The notes beneath the pieces were generated by a model that saw only the letters and a list, made by a program, of their open reading frames with translations, did not search any database and was not told the DNA's origin. Of a stretch of DNA of 64,000 nt, positions 34,175-47,600 are shown piece after piece. Made by a program: the position numbers and the translations under genes. This stretch comes from Monarcha castaneiventris obscurior (lineage: Eukaryota; Chordata; Aves; Passeriformes; Monarchidae), in assembly GCA_026261815.1 (NCBI GenBank), contig JAMPIT010000539.1:5720501-5784500 (forward strand), in the 5' to 3' direction. Each line of letters begins with the position of its first letter. The stretch's first letter is position 1.

Positions 34175-37100
34175 GTAGGAGGGGGGAGAAATTAGCATAT
34201 ATTGTTACTTTATACAGTGCTAAGCCTGAATTTCAAATAGATGATGGTGTGTTCATTTTTTCCCCCCCCCTAAACTGGTATTCATTCTAGACAGCAATGC
34301 CATTGTTTGTAAATGATGTCACCTAACAAATCATGTGGGTACTTCATTCAGTAAAAGAGAAGTCTAGGAGCCATGGACATATTATTAGGACAGGCTTAAA
34401 TGCTTAGCATATAGTTATTGCCAGGAGAACATCCAGACCTTAGCATGGTGCTGATGACATGATTAGTCATGTTGTGCAGACCAGATATTTTTATAGCTAA
34501 ATCACTGTCTGTTCAAAGGAGTTGATTTTTTTTTTTGTTCTAATATGAGAAGCAGCAACAGTAAAAGATGGTGCTTAGAATCAGTGTTGTCTTTCCCACA
34601 TGAATTCATTTATCTGTCCTTCTTTATTTCTTTCCTCAGCCACTGTTTTACAGTTTAATTTGTCTTGTTCTGTTATTTGCACCCCAATGAGGCAGAGATG
34701 CAATGAAAACATGATTTATTGCTGAAGATAAACATGAGCTAAGAAAAGCTTTTAGGTCATCAGGAAAGGGAAAACTTAGAGATAAAAAGGGTGAGGTGTC
34801 ACTGCCATTATTCATGTTAGGGCAGTAGCTCAGCATAGATGGGCCTTTTGCAACTTTGGTTTTTTTGTTTTTTTGGTTTTTTTTTAAGCAAAGGAAGAGA
34901 TAATGCTCCTTCTGAAGAACTTTTGCTCTAATTGAAATAAGAATGGGTAAGAAAATGGGATAGCCCCATCTCACACATAAGGAACTGAGAACAAAGAGAA
35001 ATCAGTGCTTGATTCAATGTCTACATGAGCATGTGTTTGCTTTCAGACTGACTAGCTCCATTTCAATTCACTACTGTATTCAGAGTGATTTTTCACCAGC
35101 TGAGGATCCAGCCCAAGAAGTTCTCCTTGTATCAGTTTGTCTAGTCCATGAAAAATAGCACCCTCCTCCAGCTGTTTTTTGCTATGCTAATGAAATACAG
35201 TAGATTTTAAACATAGAACTGGGTTTTTATCAGTCTGCCATATGTTTTCCATAGATAACTACATGGTCTAATTGGTTTGATTCAAACTACTGACATCAAT
35301 ATGCAAATCTGGTTGAATGGAATGTGTTTATACTGCAGCTTCCTTCTGAACCATTGATTGAAATATGAGTGCTTAAAATAGATCTGTGGGGAATATTTAA
35401 GTAGTTTGCAATTGTACACATTCTGTCTTGCCTGTGCTGAGTCCTGTGAAACAAATAAGGAAAAAGTACTGGTCCACTTCTCTTCCCTAACCTATTCCAA
35501 TGTGTTTTAGAGCATCTTCATTCTTGCAAGATTTTTAAAATTGAGTTAGAGCAGAAGTGGCATATTTAGAAAGGTGTGTGTATATATGCTTATGTGAGGC
35601 TAAAGCTAAATTGTGCTAGCTCTGCAGAGATATTACTGGAGCACAGACCTTTCTGACACTTTTAAAGTATTAGTTACCTTTCCTTTTAATATTGCATGGT
35701 TGTGGTGTTGTAATGGATGTCTCTGTCTGGTTTTCTCTCTGTACTCTTTGCCTCTGTCCTTGCTTTCAGTGTCCTTCCCCAGTCTGTTAAGGCCAGATAC
35801 CAGGTGGGCCATGCCATCATACCAATTATTTCCACTGGAAGGGCTGCCAGGACAATCTTTTACTGCTCATTTTTCATTACCACAAAAAAAAAAAAATCAC
35901 ATTTCTGTGCAGGAGTCAAAAATGTTTATGCTTGCATCTCTGGATTGCTACAAAAATATGCAGGCTCAGTATGTAATCATAAGTGACTACAAAATTTCCA
36001 GTCTTGCTGGAAGGTGCCTGAATTTAAACAAAATCATTTTGCAGGGAAGCAAAAATATGCACATGCTAAGCAAAATGCGAAATACATTAACTCAATTTTT
36101 AGAAGTTTCCCTGGCAGGTTTGTGTGATTTGGTAACAAAATAGCTGCACTCAGATTTCTGACTTTATTCAAACAACAGTCATTATAAACAGGTAAAAGAA
36201 TTTATTGTATACAATAAAATATAGATTTTATTTATCACCTTTAGTATTTCACATCATATAACCATGTTTTTTGATAGCAATTCAGTATCATTATATTAAA
36301 TAGATTGTTACTAGTATGAATCATGTATTGATTTCTTGACTTGGTTCTTTTTATTACATGAAGAATCCCAAGCCTTCGAGAGCCACATTATTGCAATAAT
36401 AAGTATCTTTCATATCTTCACCAAATTACAAATTGACAATACACAAAGTAGTGAGCACACCTGAAGCTATTTCAAGCCCCTTAAAAGCCACTGGTATTGT
36501 TAAGTATCGATTTTAAAGAATCAGCTTTTGGAGAAGAATCTCATCTGCTCTTTCAAGAAAAGGAAGGGGACTTGAATAGTGAAAAAGTCTTGCAAAACAT
36601 AATTCCTAAAGTCCAGGTCATCAAATCGTAGATAAAACCAGTCAAATAGGATTGTAGAACCCTGCCTAAATACCCTTTATAAAGGTATCTTCTGTTTTGA
36701 GCCTGTTCAAGCACTCCTTTTCACAGCTGCCAGAGACAGGGGGATAGATCATTTTCCTAAATTGTGAAAAATCATGTGATATCGAGTTATGGCACTTATT
36801 GCAGCTTTACAATGTTGGGGATTTTATGCTAATCATGAAAATAGAAGGGAAAAAAGGCCACAGCTTCATGGAAGTCACTGAGAAGGCAACCAGTCACTTC
36901 CTGGGGGTACAGGATTTTATTCCTGCTAATTTCATTCTTTCTTCATGTTCCTATCATTCAGATTGAGTCACAGGTGAAGAGTAGGTTCCATGAGAAGGAG
37001 CACTGAGGCTGCTGGGACTTAGTCTGTATAAACTGACCAGCACAGGTGTTCTGGAGAGCAGAAGTCTCTGATGAAAACAGCAAACTCGTTCTTCTATCTG

Positions 37101-39843
37101 GCTCTCCCTGGCAGCCCCAGGGTGAATTCCAGAAGCTGAGTTGCTTTCCCAGTGGGAATACTCAGCTACCTTCATTCAGCAAGACATCCGTGCCCTTAGC
37201 TCTTAAACTGCAACTAGACTGTTCAGCTGGGTTACTCCTTCACCTCCTGTAAATACCACAATGGAAAAAGAAAATTAGATGAAAATTCCATGCAGCTATG
37301 CCAGAAGTTATGTTAAGAAGTGGTACAAAGGAAAATGAATGGGAAATACCTTATTAGACCTTGTTGTGCTTCAGACAAGGTAAAACTACTTCCTGTATTT
37401 GCTAAAAATTTGGAACTATTTTCTTATGCAGCTGCTTCTCTGTGGGTGGATCCACTGGTGCACAGAGTCACTTAATTGGGGACAACTCCTAAGATTACAG
37501 TTCAGAGAGAGCTCTCTGAAATCTGAGGGGAAATGAAGATGGTTCTACAGGAAATAGCATAGCAGCAAATTGAATTTTAGAAAAGTTTTATAGGCCTACT
37601 ACAAGATGCTTTTTGGCTGAAAGACTTTATAATGAGATTAACATTTACAATTCTCCTCCAGACTGTTCCTGAATGACAATGTGCAGCTGTGGTTCAAGAT
37701 GTTTACAGAAATAAACACCATTTTCAGGGGTACAAATGTGTAGTAAAATTATTCACACAGGGAAAAAAATAGATTTAAACATACACATATACAGAAAGTT
37801 GTATCAATACCAAATTTCTAATGAATTTTTGTCTCCCTAGTGTAAAAGTGAGTAGGACTTAATCTAGCTAACATGTATTCACTTGCTTACATTTGCTCCT
37901 TTGAGTCACTGTACTGGATTTGAATGTGTTGCCTTAAACTGCAGCTTTCTCTGATGACAACATCCTGGCTTAAAAAGGATAAAAACCCTATTGATCTCTT
38001 AGAGCACCAAGTGGAAAAGAGCAATGTTATGAGACTTAGGATAAGAGAGAGATTTCATCACCAAAAGTAGCTGTTTGAAAGTTTTTTTAAAAAATTGAAA
38101 TTAGGAGGAATAAATTGACCTGTGTGACAGTGGCTAAAAGGACAAAAATCTTCAAGATATTTACCAGCTCTTTGGAGGAAAGGACACACAGCTTTATGAC
38201 TGTGCTTTCAACTTCCTAATTTCAGGACACTGTAAGCTGTGGATTACCACCCTATTTCTGCAATTGATCAGTTTGCACTGGCAAATGGTTCATGTGCTGG
38301 CTTATTGGAGGATCTCAATGTGGGCACAAGACAAAAGACAAACATCTGTAAGAAGAATTGGCTTCCTCATGTTACTTTCCAAACACATGACATCTTTCAG
38401 CAATGCAACTTCCTATTCCAGAGAAAAGGCACAGCTCTGTAGAGCACCCAGTGATCTCCTTTAAATATAGCTTTGTTTTTATGAAGTTTGGAACCTGACT
38501 CTCAGCAATAATTGTGCATTAATTAGTAACTTTACTGAAGAAATATGCTCCAACTTGTGCACTGAGAAACTTCTTTAAATTGAAAAGCACAGCATATTTG
38601 CAGATAGATTATAAATCTGAGAAGGGTTTTAGATTCAGAATTAACTAAGGTTGCATGCAAAGTGTCAGATAACATCCAAAACTGCTGCATAACTAGCATA
38701 TCAAAGCTAATATGTTTCTTCATTACTGTACAGCCCTTGCCATGAATTTGTGTGTATTAGGAATTCAGTTCTGAAGAGAAAAATTGGTTTGCTTTAACTT
38801 GCACTTGTAAAAATATCTGTGTATGAATATATATATATATAAATACACTTGTAACCATTTCCTGCATTGCCTCTTTGCATGAAGACCTGGGCTATGAGCT
38901 GGGTCACAAGGTGATTAACCTGTAAAACCAGCTAAGTTTTCAGAACTGTACTCACAAATCTGGATTTGCAGGCTGAGTTGCTATGTTTCAGTTGATTGCA
39001 ACATGTCCTTATATATATTTGAATGAAATTCTGACAGTGTATATTTTCTGGATAAAAATAGTTGTTTGTGTTCTATAACTGATCCATGAGGGTCGGCAGT
39101 AAGATAGCAAGTTGGTAAAAAAAAGATTATATGAGGGACTGAAAATGAAATTGGAATAATGTTGGTTTTGGTGGGGAGACCCTGCTGGGAGGACTGTGCA
39201 GATGTCTGGAGTAGATTTTAAGGGCCTGCTTTAGGAAAACACTTGCAGTCAGTTTTGCTTCTGAGTGCATGTGTCTCTCATATACTGCACTCCCAATTAC
39301 ATGATTGGGAACAAGCATCTGGGTGAAATCTGGTTATTCATCTACCCCAGCATTTCTGAACACAACATTTATTAAAAAAGGCAAAACAAAACATATAAAT
39401 TAGGGCCTTGGGAAGCAGTGTAAATAGAGATACAAAGAGACTTTTGAACACACTCAAATTCCTGGCATGACTCTGATAAGAAGCAAGCCATTAGGGACCA
39501 GAATTGTAATTTAATGAGTTTTTGTAGCGTGGCCAAGGAAAAAGCTGCATAACCATCCTTACAGATTCTTCAACAAAGTCCAGTTCAACGCGTTAATGGT
39601 GTTCTAATATTTAAAAGACAGTAAATTAATGAATATATTTTGCCCATCTAGTACAGCTGGACACATAGCAACCGTATAATGATATTAACTAGGCCCAAAG
39701 ATGGGAAGTTTTGTTAAAATTTCTTGGTATGCATTGACCAGACTGACCACTGGAAGAAGCACTGAGCCAGTAAATCAAGTCTCACATGTTAAACCAAATA
39801 ACAGAAGATTTATTTGTATTGTCAGGATATTTTTTCATCTGAG

Positions 39844-39930
39844 GAAAAATTTTATTTATTTTATTTCCACATAAAAGAAATATTTATTTATTTATAAATA
39901 GAAATTTATTTATTTTACATATTTTAAAAA
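39844..39930. repeat. TTTA/ATTT-rich low-complexity tract
   Basis: Imperfect repeats of TTTA and its variants over about 85 bases. Confidence 0.8.
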
Positions 39931-40972
39931 AATAAGACTGTGGGGGAACTTATGCTGGTGTGGCATTTCACATAAAAATGTTTTGTTAATGTCATTTACC
40001 AAACGTGCTGGCATACTATCAAAAATTTTTCTATCAAACTATCAAATGTATTGAATTACTCTGTATGCACTTGGGAGATTTTTAACCCACTGTTGACCCA
40101 AAACATTGCTGGACCTGGCCTACATACTTTTTTCAAATGTAAAATATATTTAGTGGGTTTGGGCTTCTTCAGTGGGAGTTTATCTAACTTTTGCATTTCA
40201 GATTATGTAAACTTTCATATTTTTTTTCAAAAGGCCTTTTTGTATTGTTCCATGCTTCTAGAGTACTGCTAAATACATGGGAAGAGGAAAGGAAATTTTA
40301 CTGCAGCTGTTATTAGAGGCATTATTAGAGAAAACACTTGTCTGATGGGTAAGTGTAGCGTTCACATTTGCTATTTGTTATAATAAGATTCTAGAAAGCA
40401 AATGGGGCAGAACTGTTCACTTGAGTAGAATGAGGAGGAAAGGGATTTGGAGGTTTTTGAGACCCAAAGCCTTGGCTCTGTGCTTAACTGTAATGAATTC
40501 ACCACACACTGTTCTGGAGATCAGATTCAGCTGCAGCTGTTATAGCTGACAAACAATTCACTTTAACTTTCATGGTGCTGCTTTTGAGTTTTTCTGTCTG
40601 CATCAGAACATTATAAACAGTTCTTGGAGTGCCACATACCCATGTCTAGGAACAGAGTATCATTTTAGAACCAAACTTAATCTGAACATGAAAATGTGAA
40701 GGGTAATTAAGCCAGTTGTAAATCTAACTGGCTTTCAAATGTTTAATTAAAGAGGTCAGACAATCATTTCCAGACCACTTATAACTAAAGGTGAAAACAC
40801 TGCCACCTGTAAGTCACACTGTCAGTAAAAATGCCTGTTCAAAGCAATGCTTTATGTGCTGCTATGTCCCTGACAAACATATTTTTATGAGCCTGATCAT
40901 ATTAACAAAAAAATGAATTGATTTCTGGTAAAGTCTCTCTATTTGCCATTGTATGCTGAGTTTTTCATTTAC

Positions 40973-41015
40973 AAGAATTAATAATTATAAGAATTAATAG
41001 TTATAAGAATTAATT
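40973..41015. repeat. 16-bp tandem repeat, nearly three copies
   Basis: Units begin with AAGAATTAAT at 40973, 40989 and 41005. The first two full units differ by one base, and the third copy diverges after AAGAATTAAT. Confidence 0.9.
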
Positions 41016-42727
41016 TCTCAAGCAAATCTATAATTATCATGATTCCTGAGAAGAAAGCTGCAAAGTATTAACATCAGTTAGTCAGTAAACAGCAAGTGGT
41101 TTCACTTAATGATGATATTCTTAGCTCCTGTGAAGCTAAGAAAGGATTAAAAATGAATCCTTCCCATGAGGCTTCCTTCAGAGTTATCACTGTGCCTCTT
41201 TATATAATGCTATCAGATCAAAATAATTATTTAAAGTAAATTTGTTTCACACCTCTTGTGACAGCAGAACAGAAGAAAAAAAAATACTGGGAGATCTACG
41301 AAGCCATGATACATTTTCTCCCAGATATCCACAGCACTGTGAACTTCATAGGCAATATTACTCATAAAAATTTCTTTTTCCTGGTATAGTTGCACTGAAT
41401 TTTGATTCTGTGATCCTGGACTGATGTGTCTGAGTTATTTTTCCTCTCATTTCCTCACTTTTTCTTGAAATTTGTAATGCTGTGCTCTTTTCCCTGCCAA
41501 CAAATTATAATTTTCATGTGGAAAGGGAATTTTTCATTTCCATAGCACCAACTTCCTGTACACACAGAGTTGTTGCTTTCTAGGAAAGCAACAGATTTTC
41601 ATAAAATCTTCTTAAACTTTCCTGACCCTACTTCCAAAATGGAAGCACTGAATCTCCTGCCTGGTCTGACTTCAAAATTAGTGTTCTTAGACTAGAATTT
41701 CACAAGGGTCTATAAAAGTGAGATTAAATGGGAAAGGAACTAAAAACTCTTTTGTTCCACTGACAGAGGGAGCATGGGTTTTTTGTTAGTTTGTTCATTC
41801 TCATCACTGCTGCATGAACATGAATTGTGAGTCAAAACCTTTCAGGGCTGTGTATTTTTTTGCATGAATGTGTTAGAAAATGAAAGTTTCATAAAATTGT
41901 CTACAAAAATCTTCTAGGGTTCTGTTTGGGAGAGACAGGATGGGATGGATGAGCTGTGCATCTCAGCTGCACGCACAGGAAGGAAACATCGACCACCAAA
42001 GCACAAAACCAAAAACCCCAAACAGCTTTTATGATAATAGTAAATTTTCAATAAACTGCAAAGCCTTTCATATTAATACATGGCATTATGCAAATCAGCT
42101 TCCTCTTCTTTGAGCAGCTAACGTAGTCTGCTCTGCCAGGAAGGGCTGAAAAGGCTCCCAAGGCAATGGTAAACATTACTGGAATTATATTACGAAAGAT
42201 CTAGGACTTAAAATCATGTCTTCTGTGCTCCTGTGAAGTGTTATCTCTGACTGTGCTTCAAGCCAGAGCTGCATTAAAGATGCAACAGGGAGATGCAGCA
42301 GACTTCAATGAATTCTGTAAGGAAAGTGAATAGGGAACAGAGTTGTCACATACAGTGATTTAATTGGTTGCCTCTAAAACTTTCAGACAGGAGATACTTC
42401 TTTACACAACACTTAACTTTCATATGGAAAGCATTGCCATAGGAAGCCTTAGAAGCCAAAATTATAATTACAAAGCAAGCGATAAGACAGATGAGTGGAG
42501 GCTAAATCATTTAGAAACTAAAAACTAATGTAGCCCAGGTACAACCTCCAGTTGCAGGTGACCCTAAAATTTAAGTTTGTCAGCTGACACATCATCTGGA
42601 ATTAAGGACTGCTTTACTCATGCATCTTTTGAGTTTCCCTCAACTGACATTGTGTTAGACACAAAACTGAACTAAAATTTTCCTCTTCTAGCACAGCTGT
42701 GCTCTTAAATGTATATTTCCGTGCTGT

Positions 42728-42860
42728 TTCTATACTACTCACAGGCTCATAGACTTGAAAAGGCTTAAGTTGAAAAAGACCTTTGAGTTCATCAAGTCCA
42801 GCCTCTAACCCAGCAATGCCAAGTCCACCACTAGGCCGTGTCACCAAGCACCAGTTTTTC
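42728..42860 (-). repeat. CR1 LINE 3' fragment
   Basis: Antisense CR1 3' end. On the + strand the landmarks run TCATAGACTTGAAAAGG, AAAAAGACCTTTGAGTTCAT, CAAGTCCAGCCTCTAACCCA and GCCAAGTCCACCACTAGGCC. The CR1 3' terminus is on the left. Confidence 0.88.
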
Positions 42861-44476
42861 AATGCTGAGAAAGCTAAATTATTGCAGTGTCCTAATAAAA
42901 TGCATTCAAAAATGTATAGTTATTTAAGGCAAGTAATTGAATATTTTTTTTTGATACCAAAGTGAAGCAGCACTTTAGAAGTTTAATTACACCACAAATT
43001 AAAGCAGAAATCCATTTTTACTACAGTGCCTAGAAGTTTTTCCAGATATTGACATATGTACTTCAGATGTAAGTTTCCAAGCCTGCCACGGCCTATTTTG
43101 TGTAGGTTAGTGGTGTAAAGCAGTTCACTTGACTGTTTCAGAGCAAAGTCATTCTGTACTGGCTACAGTTGTCATTGGGAATGTAATCACCTTTTTCAGT
43201 TATTTCATTGCTTAGACTCAGATACTCAGAGGTGCAGGGGTTTCCTGTCTCCCCAGATGTTTTGAACGCTAAATAGTGGCTGCAAAGCTATTTAAAGACA
43301 AGAACTGCTGTTTCCATGGTAGTAAATATAGTCAATTAATGTCTGTGTTGCATTTATTTTGCAATTTTTAAATCAGAAACAAGGCATCAAGACATATCAT
43401 TGGTCAGTGCTCCCTTGAGCTGCGGCTTTCAGCTTTGAGAACCTATCCTGACTTCTTGCACTTTACTATTTCAGGATAAAAGCTTTTTAATTTTATTCAT
43501 GATTTTAGTATTTAATAACTTTATATAAATTTTAATTTTGACCAACAAGAAAATTGTGATTAATTTGAAAAGGAAGTATTAACTGAGTCAGAGCTGAAAT
43601 TAGCATTTTTCTTTAGGGCCACTAACCCTTGGACCACTGTCTAGTGATGCAACAAGTCAGAGAGAATATTGATTACAATGACACATTGTAATCACCATAG
43701 GAGACACTAACAGATTCTCCCTGCTAATGTCTATAGAGATTGTGATTTTCTGTTACAAAGCACAAATCCAGAGTTTGAAACCATGGGGTGGAAAGGTGCA
43801 GGAGGAGAAGGAGGAATAAGGAAAGGAAGACTTTTTCCTGGTTCTCCATATGTCCAAATAGGTAAGGCATGGCCTAGTTGCAATAAAGATAAATAGGCAT
43901 GTTTTAATTTCAGCACTTAGCTGCATGCTACAGCTGTGATTGCATCAGTAATCTGAAAAGAGCATAAATTGGCATGCACTTTTCTGAAATAATTTAAAGG
44001 GCAGAGAACCTGGTCTGTCACCTGCCAGTCTCAATGTGAATCTAATTTGTAATGATAGACCATATCCATCCCCACTGACTATGTCATTTTTTTAATTGCT
44101 GTCTTTGTTCAGTCTCAGCATTTGGCTGTCACATCTTTAAGAAAAATGGTCCAACTGTTTTGCCATTTGCTCTAAGAAATAAGTTACTCCCAGCATATGG
44201 AGTCTTTCACAAACAATATGCTTTCAGTTTTCTGTGCTTTGGATTTCTCCACAGAAAATTGGTAAAGCTAGTGTAAGATTAACTAAAAATGCTGCTGTCC
44301 ATATCAGCAGAGCCTGCAAAAACTTCTTCTGCACGGGAGCTTGCTAAGGAGAAGGATTTAAGGTGCATCCTGCTTCAGCAGAACTTACTTTAGTGAAACA
44401 GCACAGAAATGAGGACGGCTGTACTGAAAGGCAATACCTGATCACGAAGAGATGTCACCTCCCAAACCTGCCCCGT
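42861..44476. other. Non-coding AT-rich sequence
   Basis: Nothing recognised except a perfect 11-bp hairpin at 43670-43694. Confidence 0.5.
43670..43694. other. Perfect 11-bp inverted repeat with 3-base loop
   Basis: TGATTACAATG (43670-43680) and CATTGTAATCA (43684-43694) are exact reverse complements around ACA. It could form a short hairpin or be a palindromic binding site. No gene context. Confidence 0.85.
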
Positions 44477-44632
44477 GGCCCTGGATGGAATCCCTTCCCT
44501 CCAGTGGGACTGCACCACACAGCTCGGGGGTGTTGGCAAATGTGCTGAGGGTGCCCTCAGTCCCACTGCCCATGGCACCAGCAAAGGTGTTAAACAGTGC
44601 CAGTCTCAATGTCATGGTCACTGCTGCCAATA
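44477..44632 (-). repeat. Internal CR1 LINE fragment
   Basis: Antisense to the CR1 region upstream of the 3' UTR. On the + strand the landmarks are TGGATGGAATCCCTTCCCTC, GACTGCACCACACAGCTCGG, GCAAATGTGCTGAGGGTGCC and AAAGGTGTTAAACAGTGCCA. It covers the same part of CR1 as the sense copy at 54460. Opposite-strand open frames here are repeat-derived. Confidence 0.8.
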
Positions 44633-47600
44633 TCTAAAATATTCTGAATTTTCACAATGCAAGAGTCTGTAAAGGAATATCTTCCTGTTACTCAAAGTTC
44701 CACGCTGACTTCATCCAATGCACTTTAGTTCTGTGTTAGAAGTGCCAGTAAATTTTCTGTCTGTAAGTCTGTACTTGAACGTTTTTCAAGTCTGCTCCTC
44801 GTTAATGGAAAAAACATTGAAAAGGGGTGAACAGGAACAGTTTGTTTTAATAATTTTAGGCTCATTTTGCAACCTAATCACTAATCTATTTTCATCAAAG
44901 TAACTCAAAATATTATTTAGTAGGAATTGCTTTGATTTTAAGTGCTTCTGGTCTTTCTTGGCATGTGACATTCTTCAGTGTGACGTGCTGCTTTGCCTGA
45001 AAAACATCAGTAACAGTATTGGTTCTCCAAGCTGATAGGTTTTCTTTATAAATGTCAGCTCTGGGTTTTTTTTATGTTATGTAATTTACCAGATTTTAAT
45101 TTCCTCTGGTTTTTTGGTTTTGTTTTTTTGGTTTTTTTTTTTTTTTGGCAACTTTTTGCTGTATATTTCTGTTTAGAATTTTATTTATGTTCAAATACTG
45201 TTGTCTGACAATTATGATAGTAGAACATAAGTTTGTGTAAGTGTCACACAGTCCAATTTTTTGATAAGTTAAATTTGCCATTTTGCAATTCTAAGCAAAC
45301 ATTAATTTTTATATAGCAGGGTTTAGAAGTTTTACACAGTCACATGAAGTTTCATTTTAATTTTAACAAGCCAGAAAAAGAATAGTCTGGAAAACAGATG
45401 TATTTCTCAGAGCATTCCTCTTGGAGAGAGTTTTATCTTAGGCAATAAGTCTGACATTTCAAGGCATAGTGTGACATTTTTCATATAAGTATAGGAGCAA
45501 AGGACTGTGATTTGCTACCCTTCTGCTGCTTTTTCATTCAACCTTATTAATTTCAAAGGGGATTTCTTGACTACATTTCAACCAAAAAAAAAGTCTAATA
45601 AGGAAGGCTGAAAATGATGATAAAATGGAGATACAGGCAAATATATTATTTTAAGAAGGTACATTTCTTGTCAATTCAATGTTCAGTGAATATCTTCATG
45701 TTCCTCTAGAAATTCAAAGAGAGAAGCTGAATCAGAGTGAAACTGAATCTCATCTGAGAGGAACTCATCAGTGTTTAAAGTAAATTAGATAAAAATAATA
45801 AACAGAGTTCACACTAAAGCTTCATGTTTCTGTGTTTGAATCTGTCCATATGTGGCAGGGAACAGAACTTTCTGAGAATGGATGAGTTTCCCATGTTTTC
45901 CTGTGGTGTGATTCTGGTGCCTTTTTCTGACATATTTATTTCCAGTCCCTATAAAAGAAAATACCTGATCAGAGATTTTATGTAAAGGTGAAAACTTGAG
46001 AGTGTTCTTTGACTAAAGTAAGGAGTCCTTAGACATTAAATTCATCAGTTGTGGAAGTGAATTTAACAAGAATGACCTGAGGAAAAATCATTGTGGCAGG
46101 AAGTTAAGTGGAAACCAGTTAGTGGCAGAAGTGAAAGGAGTTTTTCTGATAGCAGGGTGTGACAGGATGACTGACAGTGTTATGAAGTGCTGTGCCACCT
46201 TCAGGGTATCACTGGCTGGACAGCCTTTTCCATCAACAGCTGTAAAAACATAATCAATCGGGAGGAGGGGAAGTATTTTTGTGTTTGAACCGAATCACTG
46301 TGTAAAATTGCTGTAGGGAACAAAGAATGTAATGACATGTCTGGGTTATAGAAAAGCATCTAGTAAAGCAAGAGTACAACAACCCTCACCCAAAAGCTTT
46401 TAAAGTACAAAACCAATCAAGTTAAATGAATAACGTTTCAGCCTTAGTACCCTGGGCCTGCTTTCACTCTTGTTCCAAAAAAGATCTACAACTGATTTCA
46501 GCCTCCTTGCTTAGTCATTCTCATGAAATATATTGTAAGCCTTGCCTCCCCCTCTATAAGTCAGACAAAACTCTTTTAGTCAGCAGGGCTTAGGTAAGAG
46601 AAAAGTTGACTGTACCAGGATTTTCTAATTGAAACTTGATGTTGCTCTTCCTCCTCCATCTTTGACTGAGCAATAGCATTTGCTCCATGGTTCTGAAAAA
46701 GATTTAAAAGGAGGGCAGTGGTAATACTGGTCTTGCTTTAGCCTCAAACTTGTGAGAATTGAGAACAAAAGTGGGCAGACAACAATCAAATGTAGGGAGG
46801 ACGAGTTCTGTAGAGGTACACATGATGGTAAGTAGACATCCTGAGCATGCTTCAGAAGAGGCAAAATCCAGTTGGAGTGGAAGGCAAAAGGGTAAGTGAG
46901 CATGAAAAAAAATCCAAACCTCTGAGGATGCATGCTCAATGTCTGCTTGAGAGTCAATTGCTATTTCAACAACCATTTCAGGTGAATGAACTCCCTCATA
47001 GCTCTGATCAAGGGCAGTGTGGGATTCCTTCTGTGCTGTGTAAAACATCATTTTTTTACCCTTAGATGCTCTTACTATATTCTTAATTTCTATATATTAT
47101 ACCCTTATACCTTTACTATATTCTTAATTTCTTTGAATTTCCTTGTAGAATTGCTCTCTGATGGGAAACAGGCTCAATCCCTGTGCCCTTAGCATTGCAT
47201 TTGTTCAGCTCACAGCCTGAGCTTTTCAGGCATAGAGGATGTATGGGGAGGATGTGTGGGGTGTTTTTGGGGTGGTTAATTATGGATGGATTTCCCCGCA
47301 GCCAGAGAAGAACCATACAATAGAGAAGACTTGTTCGTCAGAGTTAAGTTGTATTTTGTCCACGCCTGTTCCAAAATGTGCATTATTTGAGTTTGTAATG
47401 CCACTTATGTATTTTTACATAGGAAAGGCCCAAATTTGAAGACCTATTTCAGCTCTTGCCAGGAACTCAAGATGGTCTGACTGAATTTAACCTCACAGAT
47501 AGTTTGATCTAAATTTTTCTCAATTCAAGCTTTATCACGTTTCATTTCTTTGCCTTCACTGATCAAAGCAGGATGTTTGCTCTGTGATTTTAATGTTGCT

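Larger units (their letters stand above)
33598..42727. other. Non-coding AT-rich sequence
   Basis: No gene recognised. A 176-codon open frame at 35613-36143 uses a non-ATG start and matches nothing I know. The stretch holds short tandem repeats (listed separately), TTTA-rich sequence at 39844-39930, an (AT)7 run at 38827-38840 and T/GG low complexity at 34858-34887. Confidence 0.5.

Noticed and set aside
35613..36143. 176-codon open frame, + strand, the longest outside the ERV
   Set aside because: Starts on a non-ATG codon, has low-complexity hydrophobic composition and no family resemblance.
46625..47051. Two overlapping antisense frames of 110 and 115 codons
   Set aside because: No similarity to known proteins, and mutual overlap in different frames argues against either being real.
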